A stretch of DNA of 64,000 nucleotides from G963677445 sp963677445 (GCA_963677445.2 CAXXGF010000002.1:1-64000); one strand, 5' to 3'; shown: positions 1 to 8,366, counted from the first letter of the stretch. The notes: generated by a model from the letters alone, not told the origin. Numbers and translations are program-made.

Positions 1-178
1 CTGCCACCGAAAAATAATCATGCAATCCTCAAATCCTTCAATCATGGTTCAGACAATAGCGGAGTTGGATTATGCGCATACGCATATTTTCCTGCCAGCC
101 GTGCTTTGGGCTAAAGCCCTTTGAGGGTTGTCAGCCTTCCACAGTATCTCCGGCCTGAAGGCGCGGAGTTATTTTTAA
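1..178. repeat. Dispersed repeat A, copy at left edge
   Basis: A roughly 170-bp non-coding repeat that recurs closely at 37,765-37,945 and partly at 20.2, 20.5, 37.56 and 38.38 kb. Its core (about 104-175) has two hairpins: GGGCTAAAGCCC, then CTCCGGCC-TGAA-GGCGCGGAG followed by TTATTTTTA. The second hairpin could act as a terminator for a gene left of the window. It ends about 80 bp before alaS. Minus-strand reading frames across it are by-products of the palindromes. Confidence 0.8.
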
Positions 179-192
179 TAAATTTTCTTTGT

Positions 193-225
193 TTTGTTTC
201 CGGTTTTGCCAGTTTATTATATTTG
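193..225 (+). promoter_or_regulatory. Candidate alaS promoter (TTTG / TAnnTTTG type)
   Basis: TTTG at 193-196 and TATATTTG at 218-225 are 21 bp apart, matching the TTTG-N(17-23)-TAnnTTTG promoter described for Bacteroidetes primary sigma factors. Transcription would start about 25 bp before the alaS ATG. Visual match only. Confidence 0.45.
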
Positions 226-257
226 TACTTTGATTTAAAATAATAGCGGAAAAAGTA

Positions 258-2846
258 ATGACATCCAAAGAGATAAGAAAACAGTTTTTCGAATATTTCG
301 AAAAGAAAAAACATAAAATAGTTCCGAGCGCCCCGGTTGTGCCGTTTGATGATCCGACCCTGCTTTTTACCAACGCGGGGATGAACCAGTTCAAGGATGT
401 ATTCCTCGGGCAGGGAAAGAGAGATTATACTCGCGCCGCCGACACACAGAAATGTATCAGGGTAAGCGGTAAACATAACGACCTTGAAGAGGTCGGGCAT
501 GATACCTATCATCACACATTTTTTGAGATGCTGGGTAACTGGTCATTCGGTGACTACTACAAAAAGGAAGCCATTGAATGGGCCTGGGATCTTCTGACAA
601 ACGTCTGGGGACTTCCAAAGGAGAGGCTTTACGCCACCGTTTATAAAACTGATGAGGAAGCTCTTGAGTTGTGGAAGGAAGTTACAGATATTAATCATAA
701 TCATATCCTGAAGTTTGCCGAAAAGGACAACTTCTGGGAAATGGGTGAAACTGGACCCTGCGGACCCTGTTCTGAAATTCATATAAACCTGAGCGATAAT
801 CCGGATGACGCCTCCCTTGTTAATGCCGACAGCCCCCTGTGCATTGAAATCTGGAATCTTGTGTTTATTCAGTACTACCGCGACAGTGAAGGAACTTTAC
901 ATGATCTGCCCAAAAAACATATCGATACAGGTATGGGATTCGAAAGACTCTGCGCCGTTATGCAGGGTAAAAAGTCGAATTATGATACAGATGTTTTTAT
1001 GCCCCTGATAAACAGAATCGCGGAAATATCGGGCAGGCCCTATCAGGCGGAAAAAGATCAGATAGCCATGCGGGTTATCGCCGATCATGTAAGAACGCTG
1101 ACTGTGGCAATAGCCGATGGCGCGGCTCCCGGAAATGAAGGGCGCAGTTACGTTCTCAGAAGGATACTCAGGCGCGCCGCCCGCTACGGACGTGAATTAA
1201 ATCTTAATGAGCCATTCATGTTTAAACTGGTTGATGTTGTCGCCGGCCAGCTTGGGGATGTTTTCCCTGAAATAGCCGAACGCCTCGATAATATTAAAAA
1301 TATAATCCGCGGCGAAGAGGAAAGTTTTAACGCCACGCTCGACCGGGGTATTGAACTCTTCGAAAAAATTTCATCCGAAGCTGTCGCCGCGGGTCAAAAA
1401 AGAATCAGCGGAGAAGATGTATTCAAACTATATGACACCTTCGGATTTCCTTTTGATCTTACAGCCGTGATGGCTCGTGAGAAAGGATTGGCAATCGATG
1501 AAGCGGGCTTCAATACTCTGATGGATGAGCAGAAAGAGAGAGCCCGAAAATCGACAAAGGAAAAACTTGCCGCGGCCGGACTGGATAGCGAAAGTTTTGA
1601 AAATCTCGACCTTTCCGGAATTCCCGATACCGAATTTACCGGCTACACCGAAACAATAACCTCCGCGAAAATCCTTTGGGCCGGGGAAAGGGGTGAATCT
1701 ATGCTGGTTGTTCTCGATAAATCCCCCTTCTACGTTGAATCGGGCGGGCAGGTATCGGATAAAGGACAGCTCGTAAAAGATGGAAAAATGTATGATATTA
1801 AAGGTCTGCTGAAAATTGATGGCAAAACGGTCCATATTATCGAGAAGTCATATATTGAGTTCAACCCCGGAGATGAAGTGATTGCCGAAATTGATGAAGA
1901 ATACCGCAATCATATAAGAAGGAATCATTCGGTAACTCATCTGCTGCATACCGCTCTCCGGTCTGTTCTGGGTCCTCATGTCCGGCAGGCGGGGTCATAC
2001 GTTGGCCCGGAAAGGCTAAGATTCGACTTTACCCATTTCGAGAAACTTTCGGCTGAGCAGATTGAGGAAATAGAATCAGTTGTTAACCACCAGATAAGAA
2101 GAAATATGAATCTGGAGCATTATCTGGCCATTCCTTTTGATGAAGCGAAGAAGATGGGAGCCCTGATGTTTTTCGGCGATAAATATGGCGACGCGGTCAA
2201 TGTGGTCCGGTTCGGGGATTATTCGATGGAATTCTGCGGCGGAACCCACGTGGGCAACAGCTCCGAGATAGGCATGTTCAAGATAATAAGCGAATCATCG
2301 GTAGCCGCGGGAGTAAGAAGAATTGAGGCTGTCACCGGAGCGGGAGTCGAGGAGTATATTAGTAATCTCCAGACTGAAATATTGACTGCAAAAGAAAAAA
2401 TTGCTCAGCTCGCCGATGAAAAGAAAAAACTTGAGAAAGAGATAAACGAATTAAAGCTCCAGGAAAAACTTGGCGGCATTGATAAAATAATGGAAGAGCC
2501 TCTGGATATTTACGGAGTGTCATTATTCAAGGGCCGTGTTGAAGCCTCCTCGATGGATGAACTAAAATCGATGGGGGATGAGATCAGGGAGAAAGGTAAA
2601 AACGCTATTGGTTTATTAATTTCCGAACTGAATGAAAAGGTTGGCATTGTATGTGTTGTCACCGACGACCTGGTTGAGAAAAAGATCGCGGCGGCAGGCA
2701 AAATAGTCGGCGATGTAGCCCGGCTCGTTGGCGGCGGCGGCGGCGGACGGCCCCACATGGCTACAGCCGGAGGCAAAGATATTTCAAAAATTGATGAAGC
2801 CCTCGAACAGGTTGACGGAATAGTTGAAAAACATTTGAAAGCATAA
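258..2846 (+). CDS. alaS: Alanine--tRNA ligase
   Basis: Class II aminoacyl-tRNA synthetase that charges tRNA-Ala in the cytoplasm. The 862-residue length is normal for the family. The N-terminal catalytic core opens with the typical start (TSKEIRKQFFEYFEKKKH) followed by FTNAGMNQFKDVFLG, and has GHDTYHHTFFEMLGNWSFGD near residue 80. The editing domain carries its metal-binding motifs HSVTHLLH (about residue 557) and CGGTHV (about 659). A short coiled coil (about 700-750) leads to the C-terminal DHHA1 domain with a glycine run, GGGGGGRPHMATAGG. The ATG at 258 gives the expected first residues. It is a single-gene unit with a promoter-like element upstream and a strong terminator 65 bp downstream. 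No lesion is seen. Confidence 0.98.
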   Translation: MTSKEIRKQFFEYFEKKKHKIVPSAPVVPFDDPTLLFTNAGMNQFKDVFLGQGKRDYTRAADTQKCIRVSGKHNDLEEVGHDTYHHTFFEMLGNWSFGDYYKKEAIEWAWDLLTNVWGLPKERLYATVYKTDEEALELWKEVTDINHNHILKFAEKDNFWEMGETGPCGPCSEIHINLSDNPDDASLVNADSPLCIEIWNLVFIQYYRDSEGTLHDLPKKHIDTGMGFERLCAVMQGKKSNYDTDVFMPLINRIAEISGRPYQAEKDQIAMRVIADHVRTLTVAIADGAAPGNEGRSYVLRRILRRAARYGRELNLNEPFMFKLVDVVAGQLGDVFPEIAERLDNIKNIIRGEEESFNATLDRGIELFEKISSEAVAAGQKRISGEDVFKLYDTFGFPFDLTAVMAREKGLAIDEAGFNTLMDEQKERARKSTKEKLAAAGLDSESFENLDLSGIPDTEFTGYTETITSAKILWAGERGESMLVVLDKSPFYVESGGQVSDKGQLVKDGKMYDIKGLLKIDGKTVHIIEKSYIEFNPGDEVIAEIDEEYRNHIRRNHSVTHLLHTALRSVLGPHVRQAGSYVGPERLRFDFTHFEKLSAEQIEEIESVVNHQIRRNMNLEHYLAIPFDEAKKMGALMFFGDKYGDAVNVVRFGDYSMEFCGGTHVGNSSEIGMFKIISESSVAAGVRRIEAVTGAGVEEYISNLQTEILTAKEKIAQLADEKKKLEKEINELKLQEKLGGIDKIMEEPLDIYGVSLFKGRVEASSMDELKSMGDEIREKGKNAIGLLISELNEKVGIVCVVTDDLVEKKIAAAGKIVGDVARLVGGGGGGRPHMATAGGKDISKIDEALEQVDGIVEKHLKA

Positions 2847-2910
2847 ATATTTTTTAATAATTTACCAGCTTACAAAAACAATTTAATAGTGTATCTACAC
2901 TACTTGCAGA

Positions 2911-2940
2911 AAAACCCCGGTTCCCGGGGTTTTTTCTTTT
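2911..2940 (+). terminator. Rho-independent terminator of alaS
   Basis: AAAACCCCGG-TT-CCCGGGGTTTTTTCTTTT: a GC-rich stem flanked by A and T tracts, 65 bp after the alaS stop. The A-rich left flank could also let it work from the other strand. Confidence 0.9.
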
Positions 2941-3150
2941 ATGCATGGCATTTTTTTCTTGAGAAAAATGTACTCATTGAATAGGCGCTCATACTCGAAA
3001 AATTCGCCAAAGAAAATTAAAACCGATTACTCCCTAAGCAGTAAAATTCTACGCAAAATGGAATGGTTTTTATTGAGCAATTTGGGAAATATAACTTATT
3101 TTGTCCAGGTTGCAAGTATGATTATCATTGTACTCTCCGTGGATTAATAT

Positions 3151-3274
3151 GGTGTACCTGACGGCACACCGAAAATTTCACGTATCTGTTTTTACCAATA
3201 TGATGTCCCTAACGGGACATAAAATATTGGTAGAAAAAAAGAATAAAGCAAACAAGTGTGCCGTCAGGTACACA
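3151..3274. repeat. Nested three-level palindrome
   Basis: Three inverted repeats lie inside each other. The outer arms are an exact 18-bp match (3152-3169 and 3256-3273, GTGTGCCGTCAGGTACAC on the right). The middle arms are ACCAATAT (3194-3201) and ATATTGGT (3224-3231). The inner arms are TGTCCC (3204-3209) and GGGACA (3214-3219). The inner element resembles the repeat C core GTCCCGTCAGGGAC. No coding potential is seen. It could form a cruciform or an RNA hairpin. Confidence 0.8.
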
Positions 3275-4079
3275 ATATAACATACTCTGAATTATATTCG
3301 GAAACTTCCGCAAGGCAGTGAACAAAACAAGAGGTGGAGGGAACCTTATCCTTGATTTTTTAACCTTCCAGGCAACAAGAATATATTTGAGAGAAAAAGC
3401 CAGTCATTTTTTTTTACGAATATTTTGACTTCTTACCGGATTATAGACATCTCAAGGTAGATCAAACCCCTCCCGTCCTCCCCTTAAAATCTTAAGGGGA
3501 GGGGATTCCGCTTTCGAAACATTGAATTATTTTCGATAAGTTATCACCCCTGCTATATTATTGCTGTCAAATCTGAAATTTGGCGTTTTTCCAAATTGGG
3601 GCTCCTTAGTAGTATTAGTGACCACCCGGCAAAATTAAACCTTATTAACATTATTTAACCGGGTAAAAGTCTCCATAGGATATTGTGGATTTTCGCAGAA
3701 AAAAGTACCGAACAGGATTACGATGGTTAGAAAGATTAAAAGGATAATTTACACAATAGAAAACCGGAGTCATCAGTTAATTGTCAATCATCCATTTTCG
3801 TTTAAGGAACTCTTCACTTCTGGCTTTGCCAGTTTATGATTAAGAAATTTTTTCTGAATCTCTTTTTGGTTTTGGATTGATAAGATTAAAATAACAATGC
3901 TGAATATTATACTTATCCTTTTATTTGTATTTATGTTGCGAATGATTTTTACATTTACTAATTTTGATTTGCAGAACATCTCCGGGAGTAGCTCTCCCGG
4001 ACCAACGCGCTTTAACGGGCGCGTTTCGCTTTTAAAGAAATATAACACGGACAAATCTTCACGCCGGAAACAATATTGG
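3275..4079. other. Intergenic stretch with one perfect hairpin
   Basis: No convincing gene. An 11-bp perfect hairpin, CCTCCCCTTAA-aatc-TTAAGGGGAGG, lies at 3477-3502. Short pieces of dispersed repeats appear near 3815-3835 (TCTGGCTTTGCCAGTTTATGAT) and 4005-4036. Reading frames at 3788-4054 and 3897-4175 have no family resemblance and unusual composition. Just upstream, 3043-3064 contains the reverse complement of the CCATTTTGCGTAGAATT element found beside repeat C copies. Confidence 0.6.
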
Positions 4080-4292
4080 CTATTCCTCTTCTATTTCCCA
4101 ATGCCCACCCCGGGTTGGCCCGACGCGGATAAGAATTCTCTCATTTTTCAATTTATCAATATTCCGTTCAACTGAACGCTCTGTCACTCCGATAACCTCA
4201 GCCGGCCCGGGAATAGTTATTCTGTTATTTTCACGGATGAGCGCCAATATTTTCCCCGAAACACCTTCCGTTTTTTCACTAAAGGCTGCCAT
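4080..4292 (-). pseudogene. C-terminal winged-helix remnant of an AlbA_2/AAA_4-type regulator
   Basis: Seventy residues form a winged-helix domain: a leading helix (GKILALIRENNRITIPGPAE), a recognition helix region VTERSVERNIDKLKNERIL, and the closing RVGPTRGGHWEI. This sequence is typical of the last ~70 residues of divergent AAA-4 (AlbA_2) DNA-binding regulators, whose N-terminal ATPase-like part is missing here. The first residues (MAAFSEKTEG) do not look like a native start, and upstream in its direction lies an Rhs fragment. I therefore read it as a truncated leftover. A stand-alone small DNA-binding protein is possible but less likely. Confidence 0.6.
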
Positions 4293-4336
4293 AACTGTTA
4301 CACTGAATATACTGCTGCTTTGAAAATTTGATATAG

Positions 4337-4600
4337 CCCCCCGAATCCATCACCCGCTCTGATGACAGGTATTATTACCTGAAGGATCACCTCGGAACAA
4401 TAAAGATGACCCTGGACAGCGACGGCGATATTACGAGCGCGCAGGAATATTATCCTTACGGCTCCTTCATGGAGGAGGGACCTTTTAATTATACTTATAA
4501 TAACGCCGAAACAAATGATTTATACAAATTCACCGAAAAAGAACGTGACAAAGAAACAGGATATGATTATTTTGCCTGTCCGCCGCAACTCGTATTTTGA
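4337..4600 (+). pseudogene. Rhs repeat-associated core fragment 1 (5' part)
   Basis: The frame opens after a TAG at 4334 and encodes the typical end of the Rhs/YD core: RYYYLKDHLGTIKMTLDSDG, YYPYGSFME, then KFTEKERDKETGYDYF. There is no upstream shell (YD repeats), signal or delivery domain, so this is an orphan piece. After DYF the frame reads a foreign 35-nt insertion and stops at 4598-4600. Downstream DNA in another frame continues the core (ARFFDSYLGRWHSVDP). Orphan core pieces before C-terminal tips are known from Rhs toxin loci, where they provide homology for tip exchange. Confidence 0.85.
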
Positions 4601-4604
4601 GTGA

Positions 4605-5255
4605 AGGAGGAGAGCCAGGTTCTTTGACAGTTATTTAGGCCGTTGGCATAGTGTTGATCCACAGGCGGATAAATTACCAGGCTTAAGCCCGTATAATTAT
4701 TGTTATAATAACCCCATGATTTATCGGGATCCTGATGGTAATATGGGTGTTCTTGGTGGCGCAGCAGTAACTGTTTCTGTAGGTTTGCTTGCTGGTGCTG
4801 GTTACTATGCGTATGAATGTGCTAGTGGAGAAGAGTTTTCTTGGAATGGATTAAATACAAGAATGCTTCAGGGGGGTGGAGTTTCATTAATTGTATTATT
4901 GATTAAATATAGTGGCCCAGAATCCATCCCACTTTCGGCAGCGGCCTTCCAAGATCCCAAAGTCAGTCAAACCATTTTAAGAGTACTGGCTACAGGATTT
5001 TCGTTAGCTGCAATTGAAGATCTTGTTGAATTACTTAATTCATATGCAAAAGAATATACAGAAGAAGATACGGATGAAAAAAATGCACTTGATTTAGATG
5101 ATACCAGTAATGCTTCGAAAATAAAAGGTGAAGAAGCGAAGCCTGATAATACCAAGACAAAATCAGAAAATGTTCCGGATGACAAACCTGAAGATGATAA
5201 GAATAAAGATAATAATAATTCTAAATCGAGTAACAAAAATAATACTTCGGAATAA
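4605..5255 (+). pseudogene. Rhs core end plus C-terminal tip 1
   Basis: After an in-frame TGA at 4602 the frame gives ARFFDSYLGRWHSVDP, LPGLSPYNYCYNNPM and the boundary motif DPDGN, so it resumes the Rhs core. A unique tip follows: two or three hydrophobic segments (GAAVTVSVGLLAGAGYYA; GVSLIVLLIKY; an Ala/Leu-rich helix), then about 70 residues rich in E, D, K, N and S ending NKNNTSE. No known toxin fold or catalytic motif is visible and the tail is low complexity, so the effector domain may be missing. Translation could only begin at an internal start such as the ATG at 4716. Directly followed by a 54-aa membrane protein that may be its cognate immunity protein. Confidence 0.7.
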
Positions 5256-5273
5256 TAGGAGTTATTGACAACA

Positions 5274-5438
5274 ATGAGAATATTATATTATATACTCGGC
5301 TTTTTAGCTACACTATTTTTCTTTTCCTGGCTTTTGATCTTCCTGGAGGTAGAGGAAAATGTGCCCTTGCGGTTATTTATTGCTATCTCGACTTTGGTTC
5401 TTTTTATTCATTTATACAGAAATAAGAAGAAAAAATAA
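5274..5438 (+). CDS. 54-aa two-TM membrane protein, paralogue 1
   Basis: A small protein of 54 residues beginning MRILYYILGFLATLFFFSWL. It has two hydrophobic spans (about residues 4-24 and 30-47), an acidic loop EVEEN between them, and a basic end RNKKKK. A close paralogue of identical length is at 10,475-10,639, and the downstream terminator is conserved as well. Substitutions between the copies keep the frame and hydrophobicity, which supports real coding. It starts 18 bp after Rhs tip 1, so an immunity role at the inner membrane is plausible. No family is recognised. Confidence 0.75.
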   Translation: MRILYYILGFLATLFFFSWLLIFLEVEENVPLRLFIAISTLVLFIHLYRNKKKK

Positions 5439-5450
5439 GTTTTAATTCAT

Positions 5451-5481
5451 GTTCCCGTTAATATTGCCGGGAGCTTTTTTT
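5451..5481 (+). terminator. Terminator after small membrane protein 1
   Basis: GTTCCCG and CGGGAGC pair across a 10-nt loop and are followed by seven T residues. The same hairpin occurs after the paralogous gene at 10.65 kb, so gene and terminator were duplicated together. Confidence 0.8.
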
Positions 5482-5561
5482 CCGGACCATTTAACAGCGG
5501 TTGTTAAATATTATAGAACTGAATTGAAACTAATCTTTATTAAATCAAAAAAGTAAAGGCA

Positions 5562-5837
5562 ATGCATATCATTTTTTTTATAATTCCTGTATTAGTATTT
5601 CTTGTTTCCGGTTACACAAGTTTAAGAGTAGTCCATTTTTATAATAAAACCGGATATAAGAGAAGGTATTTTATTCCGTATAAAGATTTAAAGCACAAAC
5701 TGGAAAACAACCATTTTGAGAATGAGAAAGAAATTGCGGAGGCAGAACATATTATTCTGTTTTCAGAGATTACCTGGTTTTTAATAGCGATATTGATTGC
5801 AAGTTTTATAATGTTGACTGTAATCAATAATTCATGA
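5562..5837 (+). CDS. 91-aa two-TM membrane protein, unknown function
   Basis: Starts MHIIFFIIPVLVFLVSGYTS. A first hydrophobic span covers residues 2-25, a basic/acidic central stretch holds YKDLKHKLENNHFENEKE, and a second span lies at about residues 68-88. A homologue with the same layout, interrupted by a frameshift, is at 8013-8271: its central part YKDLKSKIKNNFFKNEE matches closely. Presence of two copies in an array of toxin/immunity debris suggests an immunity-type or cassette gene, but no family is recognised. Confidence 0.7.
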   Translation: MHIIFFIIPVLVFLVSGYTSLRVVHFYNKTGYKRRYFIPYKDLKHKLENNHFENEKEIAEAEHIILFSEITWFLIAILIASFIMLTVINNS

Positions 5838-5871
5838 TCGAGAGATTAGCATTTTTCAACATTATGAACCA

Positions 5872-5945
5872 GGGACTTTCACAAACTGGAAATGATATTG
5901 AATATATTCAGGGCTATTATTGAGGGGAGGGGTGATTTATTGTAA
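5872..5945 (+). pseudogene. Remnant of the 3' end of an Imm53 gene
   Basis: About 70 bp that align with the last codons of the intact Imm53 gene at 14,349-14,657: both contain a GGRACTKTCRCAAACTGGAAA-like segment followed by TTGAATATATTCAGGG, TATTATTGAGGGG and GGGGATTTA/GGTGATTTA. The similarity continues through the intergenic run to the start of repeat B in both places. The reading frame here is broken, so this is a leftover of a second Imm53 copy. Confidence 0.75.
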
Positions 5946-6106
5946 AACTCCGCTCAATAATGGTAGTTTTGTGGAATATGGTGGAAATTCATGCTTACGC
6001 TCCTTCAGAGCTAAAATTTTGGGCGTCTTGTTTTTCCAGGGCAACGCCCTGGGGTAAATGAACAAAGAAAGAACCAAAGCTCTGAAGGAGCGCAAGCAGA
6101 TTTTTA
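5946..6106. repeat. Repeat B, copy 1 (short version)
   Basis: A GC-rich palindromic repeat. It begins with the shared run AATGGTAGTTTTGTGGAATA, then GCTTACGCTCCTTCAGAGC, a GGGCAACGCCCTGGGG hairpin, and closes with AAGCTCTGAAGGAGCGCAAGC, which is the inverse of the opening arm. The central GCGCCTTCAGCGC part present in the other four copies is missing. The repeat abuts the second Rhs core fragment directly. Confidence 0.8.
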
Positions 6107-6174
6107 GTGAAAAAGAACGTGACAAAGAAACAGGATATGATTATTTTGCCTGTCCGCCGCAACTCGTATTTTGA
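6107..6174 (+). pseudogene. Rhs core fragment 2 (5' part)
   Basis: Encodes SEKERDKETGYDYF and then the same frame-breaking 35-nt insertion as fragment 1, ending at the TGA at 6172. The stretch from GAAAAAGAACGTG to GTTGATCCA (about 6113-6235) is essentially identical to the corresponding DNA at 4540-4665, so it was copied after the lesion arose. Nothing upstream of this motif is present; repeat B takes its place. Confidence 0.85.
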
Positions 6175-6178
6175 GTGA

Positions 6179-6901
6179 AGGAGGAGAGCCAGGTTCTTTG
6201 ACAGTTATTTAGGCCGTTGGCATAGTGTTGATCCATTAGCGGATAAATACCCGGGGCTTTCCCCATTTAACTATTGTGGTAACAACCCAATAAAAAACAT
6301 TGATCCTGATGGAAAAGCAATTGGAGTTTTAGGCGTAGCGATAGGGGCAACCGAAGCTACTGTCATTTTATTGGGAGGCGCCGCTGTAATTGCGACAACA
6401 GTTGGCGCAGAGGAAACCGGTAAGGCGATTCAAGGCTTGGCTGATATGGTTCATGATAATGTTACTCAACCTCTTGAGAATGTTGCTGTCTCGGCTTGGG
6501 ACTATGTTTTTGGAAGCAGTGAATCTGAGTCTAATACGACAACAGTACCCTCAGATCAAGGTGTCCCTGTTGATAACACAAATGTTTCGGAAAACAAAAA
6601 GGATACCGGCTTGGCAAATTTGTCAGATGAAGAAATTAATAGACTCGCAAAGGATAAATCACTTTCGCCAGCCGAGCGACAGAGATATGTCACTGAACAA
6701 AAAGCAAGGGGTCAAAGAAATAAGCAAAAAAGACAAAATAACAATAGGAGTAATAAAAAGGGGAAGAAGAAATCTGGCAGTGAGACCAAAAATAAGGGAA
6801 AAAGTTCTGGTAATTCTCAAAATGCAAATAAAAGCACTGATAATTCCCAAAATAATAATACAAAATCTGGAAATAATAAGGACACAAAAAATTCCGGATA
6901 A
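6179..6901 (+). pseudogene. Rhs core end plus C-terminal tip 2
   Basis: The frame opens after a TGA at 6176 and reads ARFFDSYLGRWHSVDP, ADKYPGLSPFNYCGNNPIK and the boundary NIDPDGK. The tip has a hydrophobic Gly/Ala segment (VLGVAIGATEATVILLGGAA), a middle part with SDEEINRLAKDKSLSPAER, and an 80-residue tail rich in N, K, S and G ending NKDTKNSG. As with tip 1 there is no visible catalytic motif and the end is low complexity. An internal start near 6371 could allow expression. A HEAT-repeat gene follows after 26 bp and is the natural immunity candidate. Confidence 0.7.
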
Positions 6902-6927
6902 TATAAGACTAGAATTGGATATAAAAA

Positions 6928-7713
6928 ATGAATAAAATTGTTAAACTTTCAAGACTGAAGGGTAAAAAAGTATATGAAATTATTGATGATTTAGCTCGGA
7001 GTAAAATAAATGACCATCTGGATGATATACTTTCTCTGCTATCATCATCAAACGCATATGTCAGGGAGTCCGTTATTAATTTTCTTCACAGACACGAAAT
7101 GAAACATACAATTAATCAAATCAAACCGATGATCAATGATCGTTCAGTCTTAGTCAGAATTGCTGCTGTTACAGCTGTTGCTCAGATGACCAAATCTAAT
7201 GTTGATGCGACTTGTATCTTTAGCGCATTGAATGATAAAAATGAACTGGTCAGAATTACAGCAATAGAAAATGTGTTGAAGTTTATCACACCTGCTAACA
7301 TTATTAATCTGGAGAAATTATTGAATGATTCCGTAGGGTTGGTAAGGTTCTATGTGTTTACTTGCCTTGGTGAATTGAGAATTAAATCAAGCTTAACAAT
7401 ACTACTGGACAGATTACCTTATGAAAAATCTCCCTATGCAAAACTGGGGTTGTTGATCGGGCTTTTTAATTTCGGAAGAGAGGAATATTATGACAATATA
7501 TTGTCATTTACATTTCACAATAATTACAAGATAAGATGTGCGACATTGAATTTTTTAATGGATGCAAATCTTTCCCCCTTACAGTTTGAACAGGCTTCTA
7601 GAAAGGTGAATCAGCTCTCTCAAAACGAAAAGACAGTTGCGGTTAAAAATAAAATAAATTATTTCTATAAGGTTCATAAATTAGAAAATGGTTCCCAAAT
7701 TGCTGATATGTAA
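6928..7713 (+). CDS. HEAT-repeat protein, candidate immunity protein
   Basis: A 261-residue all-helical protein. Helical pairs of about 31 residues repeat: YVRESVINFLHRHEMKHTIN, VLVRIAAVTAVAQM, LVRITAIENVLKFI, LVRFYVFTCLGELR, YKIRCATLNFLMDAN. The xVRxxAxxxL pattern is diagnostic of HEAT/PBS-lyase-like repeats. No signal peptide, so cytoplasmic. It follows Rhs tip 2 by 26 bp, the position where the cognate immunity gene normally sits, and HEAT-like proteins occur among immunity proteins. The immunity role is inferred from position only. Confidence 0.75.
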   Translation: MNKIVKLSRLKGKKVYEIIDDLARSKINDHLDDILSLLSSSNAYVRESVINFLHRHEMKHTINQIKPMINDRSVLVRIAAVTAVAQMTKSNVDATCIFSALNDKNELVRITAIENVLKFITPANIINLEKLLNDSVGLVRFYVFTCLGELRIKSSLTILLDRLPYEKSPYAKLGLLIGLFNFGREEYYDNILSFTFHNNYKIRCATLNFLMDANLSPLQFEQASRKVNQLSQNEKTVAVKNKINYFYKVHKLENGSQIADM

Positions 7714-7767
7714 TTTTTTTATTGGAATGATATTAATGCGCTCTTATTATTCGGATCGCATTAAATT

Positions 7768-7965
7768 TTGAAATCTAAAAGGAAAAGAAAAAAAATAGAG
7801 ATAGTTCCGTTAAAAAGTGTAGGGCTATTTGTTTTCGGTTCCCTAATTAAACAGTATATATATTTGAATCGGGAGGAATCACCGGAGGAATATGATGTAT
7901 TGGGCATCAAGGTTTATATTAAAAATGGTTTTTTTGATTCAGGAACTTGCGACAGGCCGGATTAA
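7768..7965 (+). CDS. Small hypothetical protein, possible immunity fragment
   Basis: A 65-residue frame starting with TTG. It contains KSVGLFVFGSLIKQYI and EEYDVLGIKVYIKNGFFDS. The pattern (a short helix after xGxFxFG, then a beta hairpin with YxxLGIxVYxxNG) resembles small immunity-like proteins found in toxin arrays, but I cannot name a family. The end GTCDRPD looks abrupt, so it may be the first part of a longer broken gene. Confidence 0.4.
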   Translation: MKSKRKRKKIEIVPLKSVGLFVFGSLIKQYIYLNREESPEEYDVLGIKVYIKNGFFDSGTCDRPD

Positions 7966-8012
7966 ACCCGGCTATTTAAGTTCATGAGCAAGCTAGAAGG
8001 AAAAGCATAAAT

Positions 8013-8271
8013 ATGTTTATTATTTTTTGTTTAGTGTCTGTACCCGTAATAGTTCTTTCCTTCTTTACCGGATGGGTAAACCTTTTCTTTTTATCAAAAG
8101 ACAGGCCAGAAGAAGGGGAGCATGTTTGCTTATAAGGATTTAAAATCCAAAATCAAAAACAATTTTTTCAAAAATGAAGAGCTTGAAGATGAAGCTGAAA
8201 GGATTATATTTCTGATTGAACTCACATGGTTTTTTTATCTTGCATTTTTTGTGGTAATTTTTGTTTTGTAA
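8013..8271 (+). pseudogene. Frameshifted paralogue of the 91-aa membrane protein
   Basis: The first part, MFIIFCLVSVPVIVLSFFTG, is a hydrophobic span and stops at 8135 after a frame change. The second part resumes in another frame at the ATG at 8122: MFAYKDLKSKIKNNFFKNEE, then AERIIFLIELTWFFYLAFF. Together they align end to end with the intact gene at 5562-5837. The shift lies in or near the GGGG run at 8115-8118. A sequencing error is possible, as is independent translation of the second half. Confidence 0.7.
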
Positions 8272-8279
8272 GTAATGAA

Positions 8280-8366
8280 ATGTATCTCAGTCTTCAGTTT
8301 TTTCAGCATACAAGTAATTCAGATGTTTTTTGTTTTGGTAATAACCCGATAAAAATATTCTTATGA
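8280..8366 (+). pseudogene. Short frame ending in an Rhs-core scrap (NNPIK)
   Basis: A 28-codon frame ends CFGNNPIKIFL, recalling YCGNNPIK just before the core/tip boundary in fragment 2. Its TGA overlaps the ATG of the next gene (TTATGA), so translation could be coupled. The first half does not resemble the core. I read it as a recombination scar left of a displaced tip. Confidence 0.5.

Noticed and set aside
2941..3147. A 68-residue plus-strand frame after the alaS terminator
   Set aside because: Starts inside the terminator T-run, has no family resemblance and overlaps repeat-derived DNA.
3151..3274. CRISPR array suspected from repeated palindromes
   Set aside because: No regularly spaced direct repeats with unique spacers; the elements are concentric inverted repeats.
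6390..6935. A 181-residue plus-strand frame overlapping Rhs tip 2
   Set aside because: Out of frame with the Rhs core; the other frame continues the conserved boundary DPDGK, so this one is a shadow.
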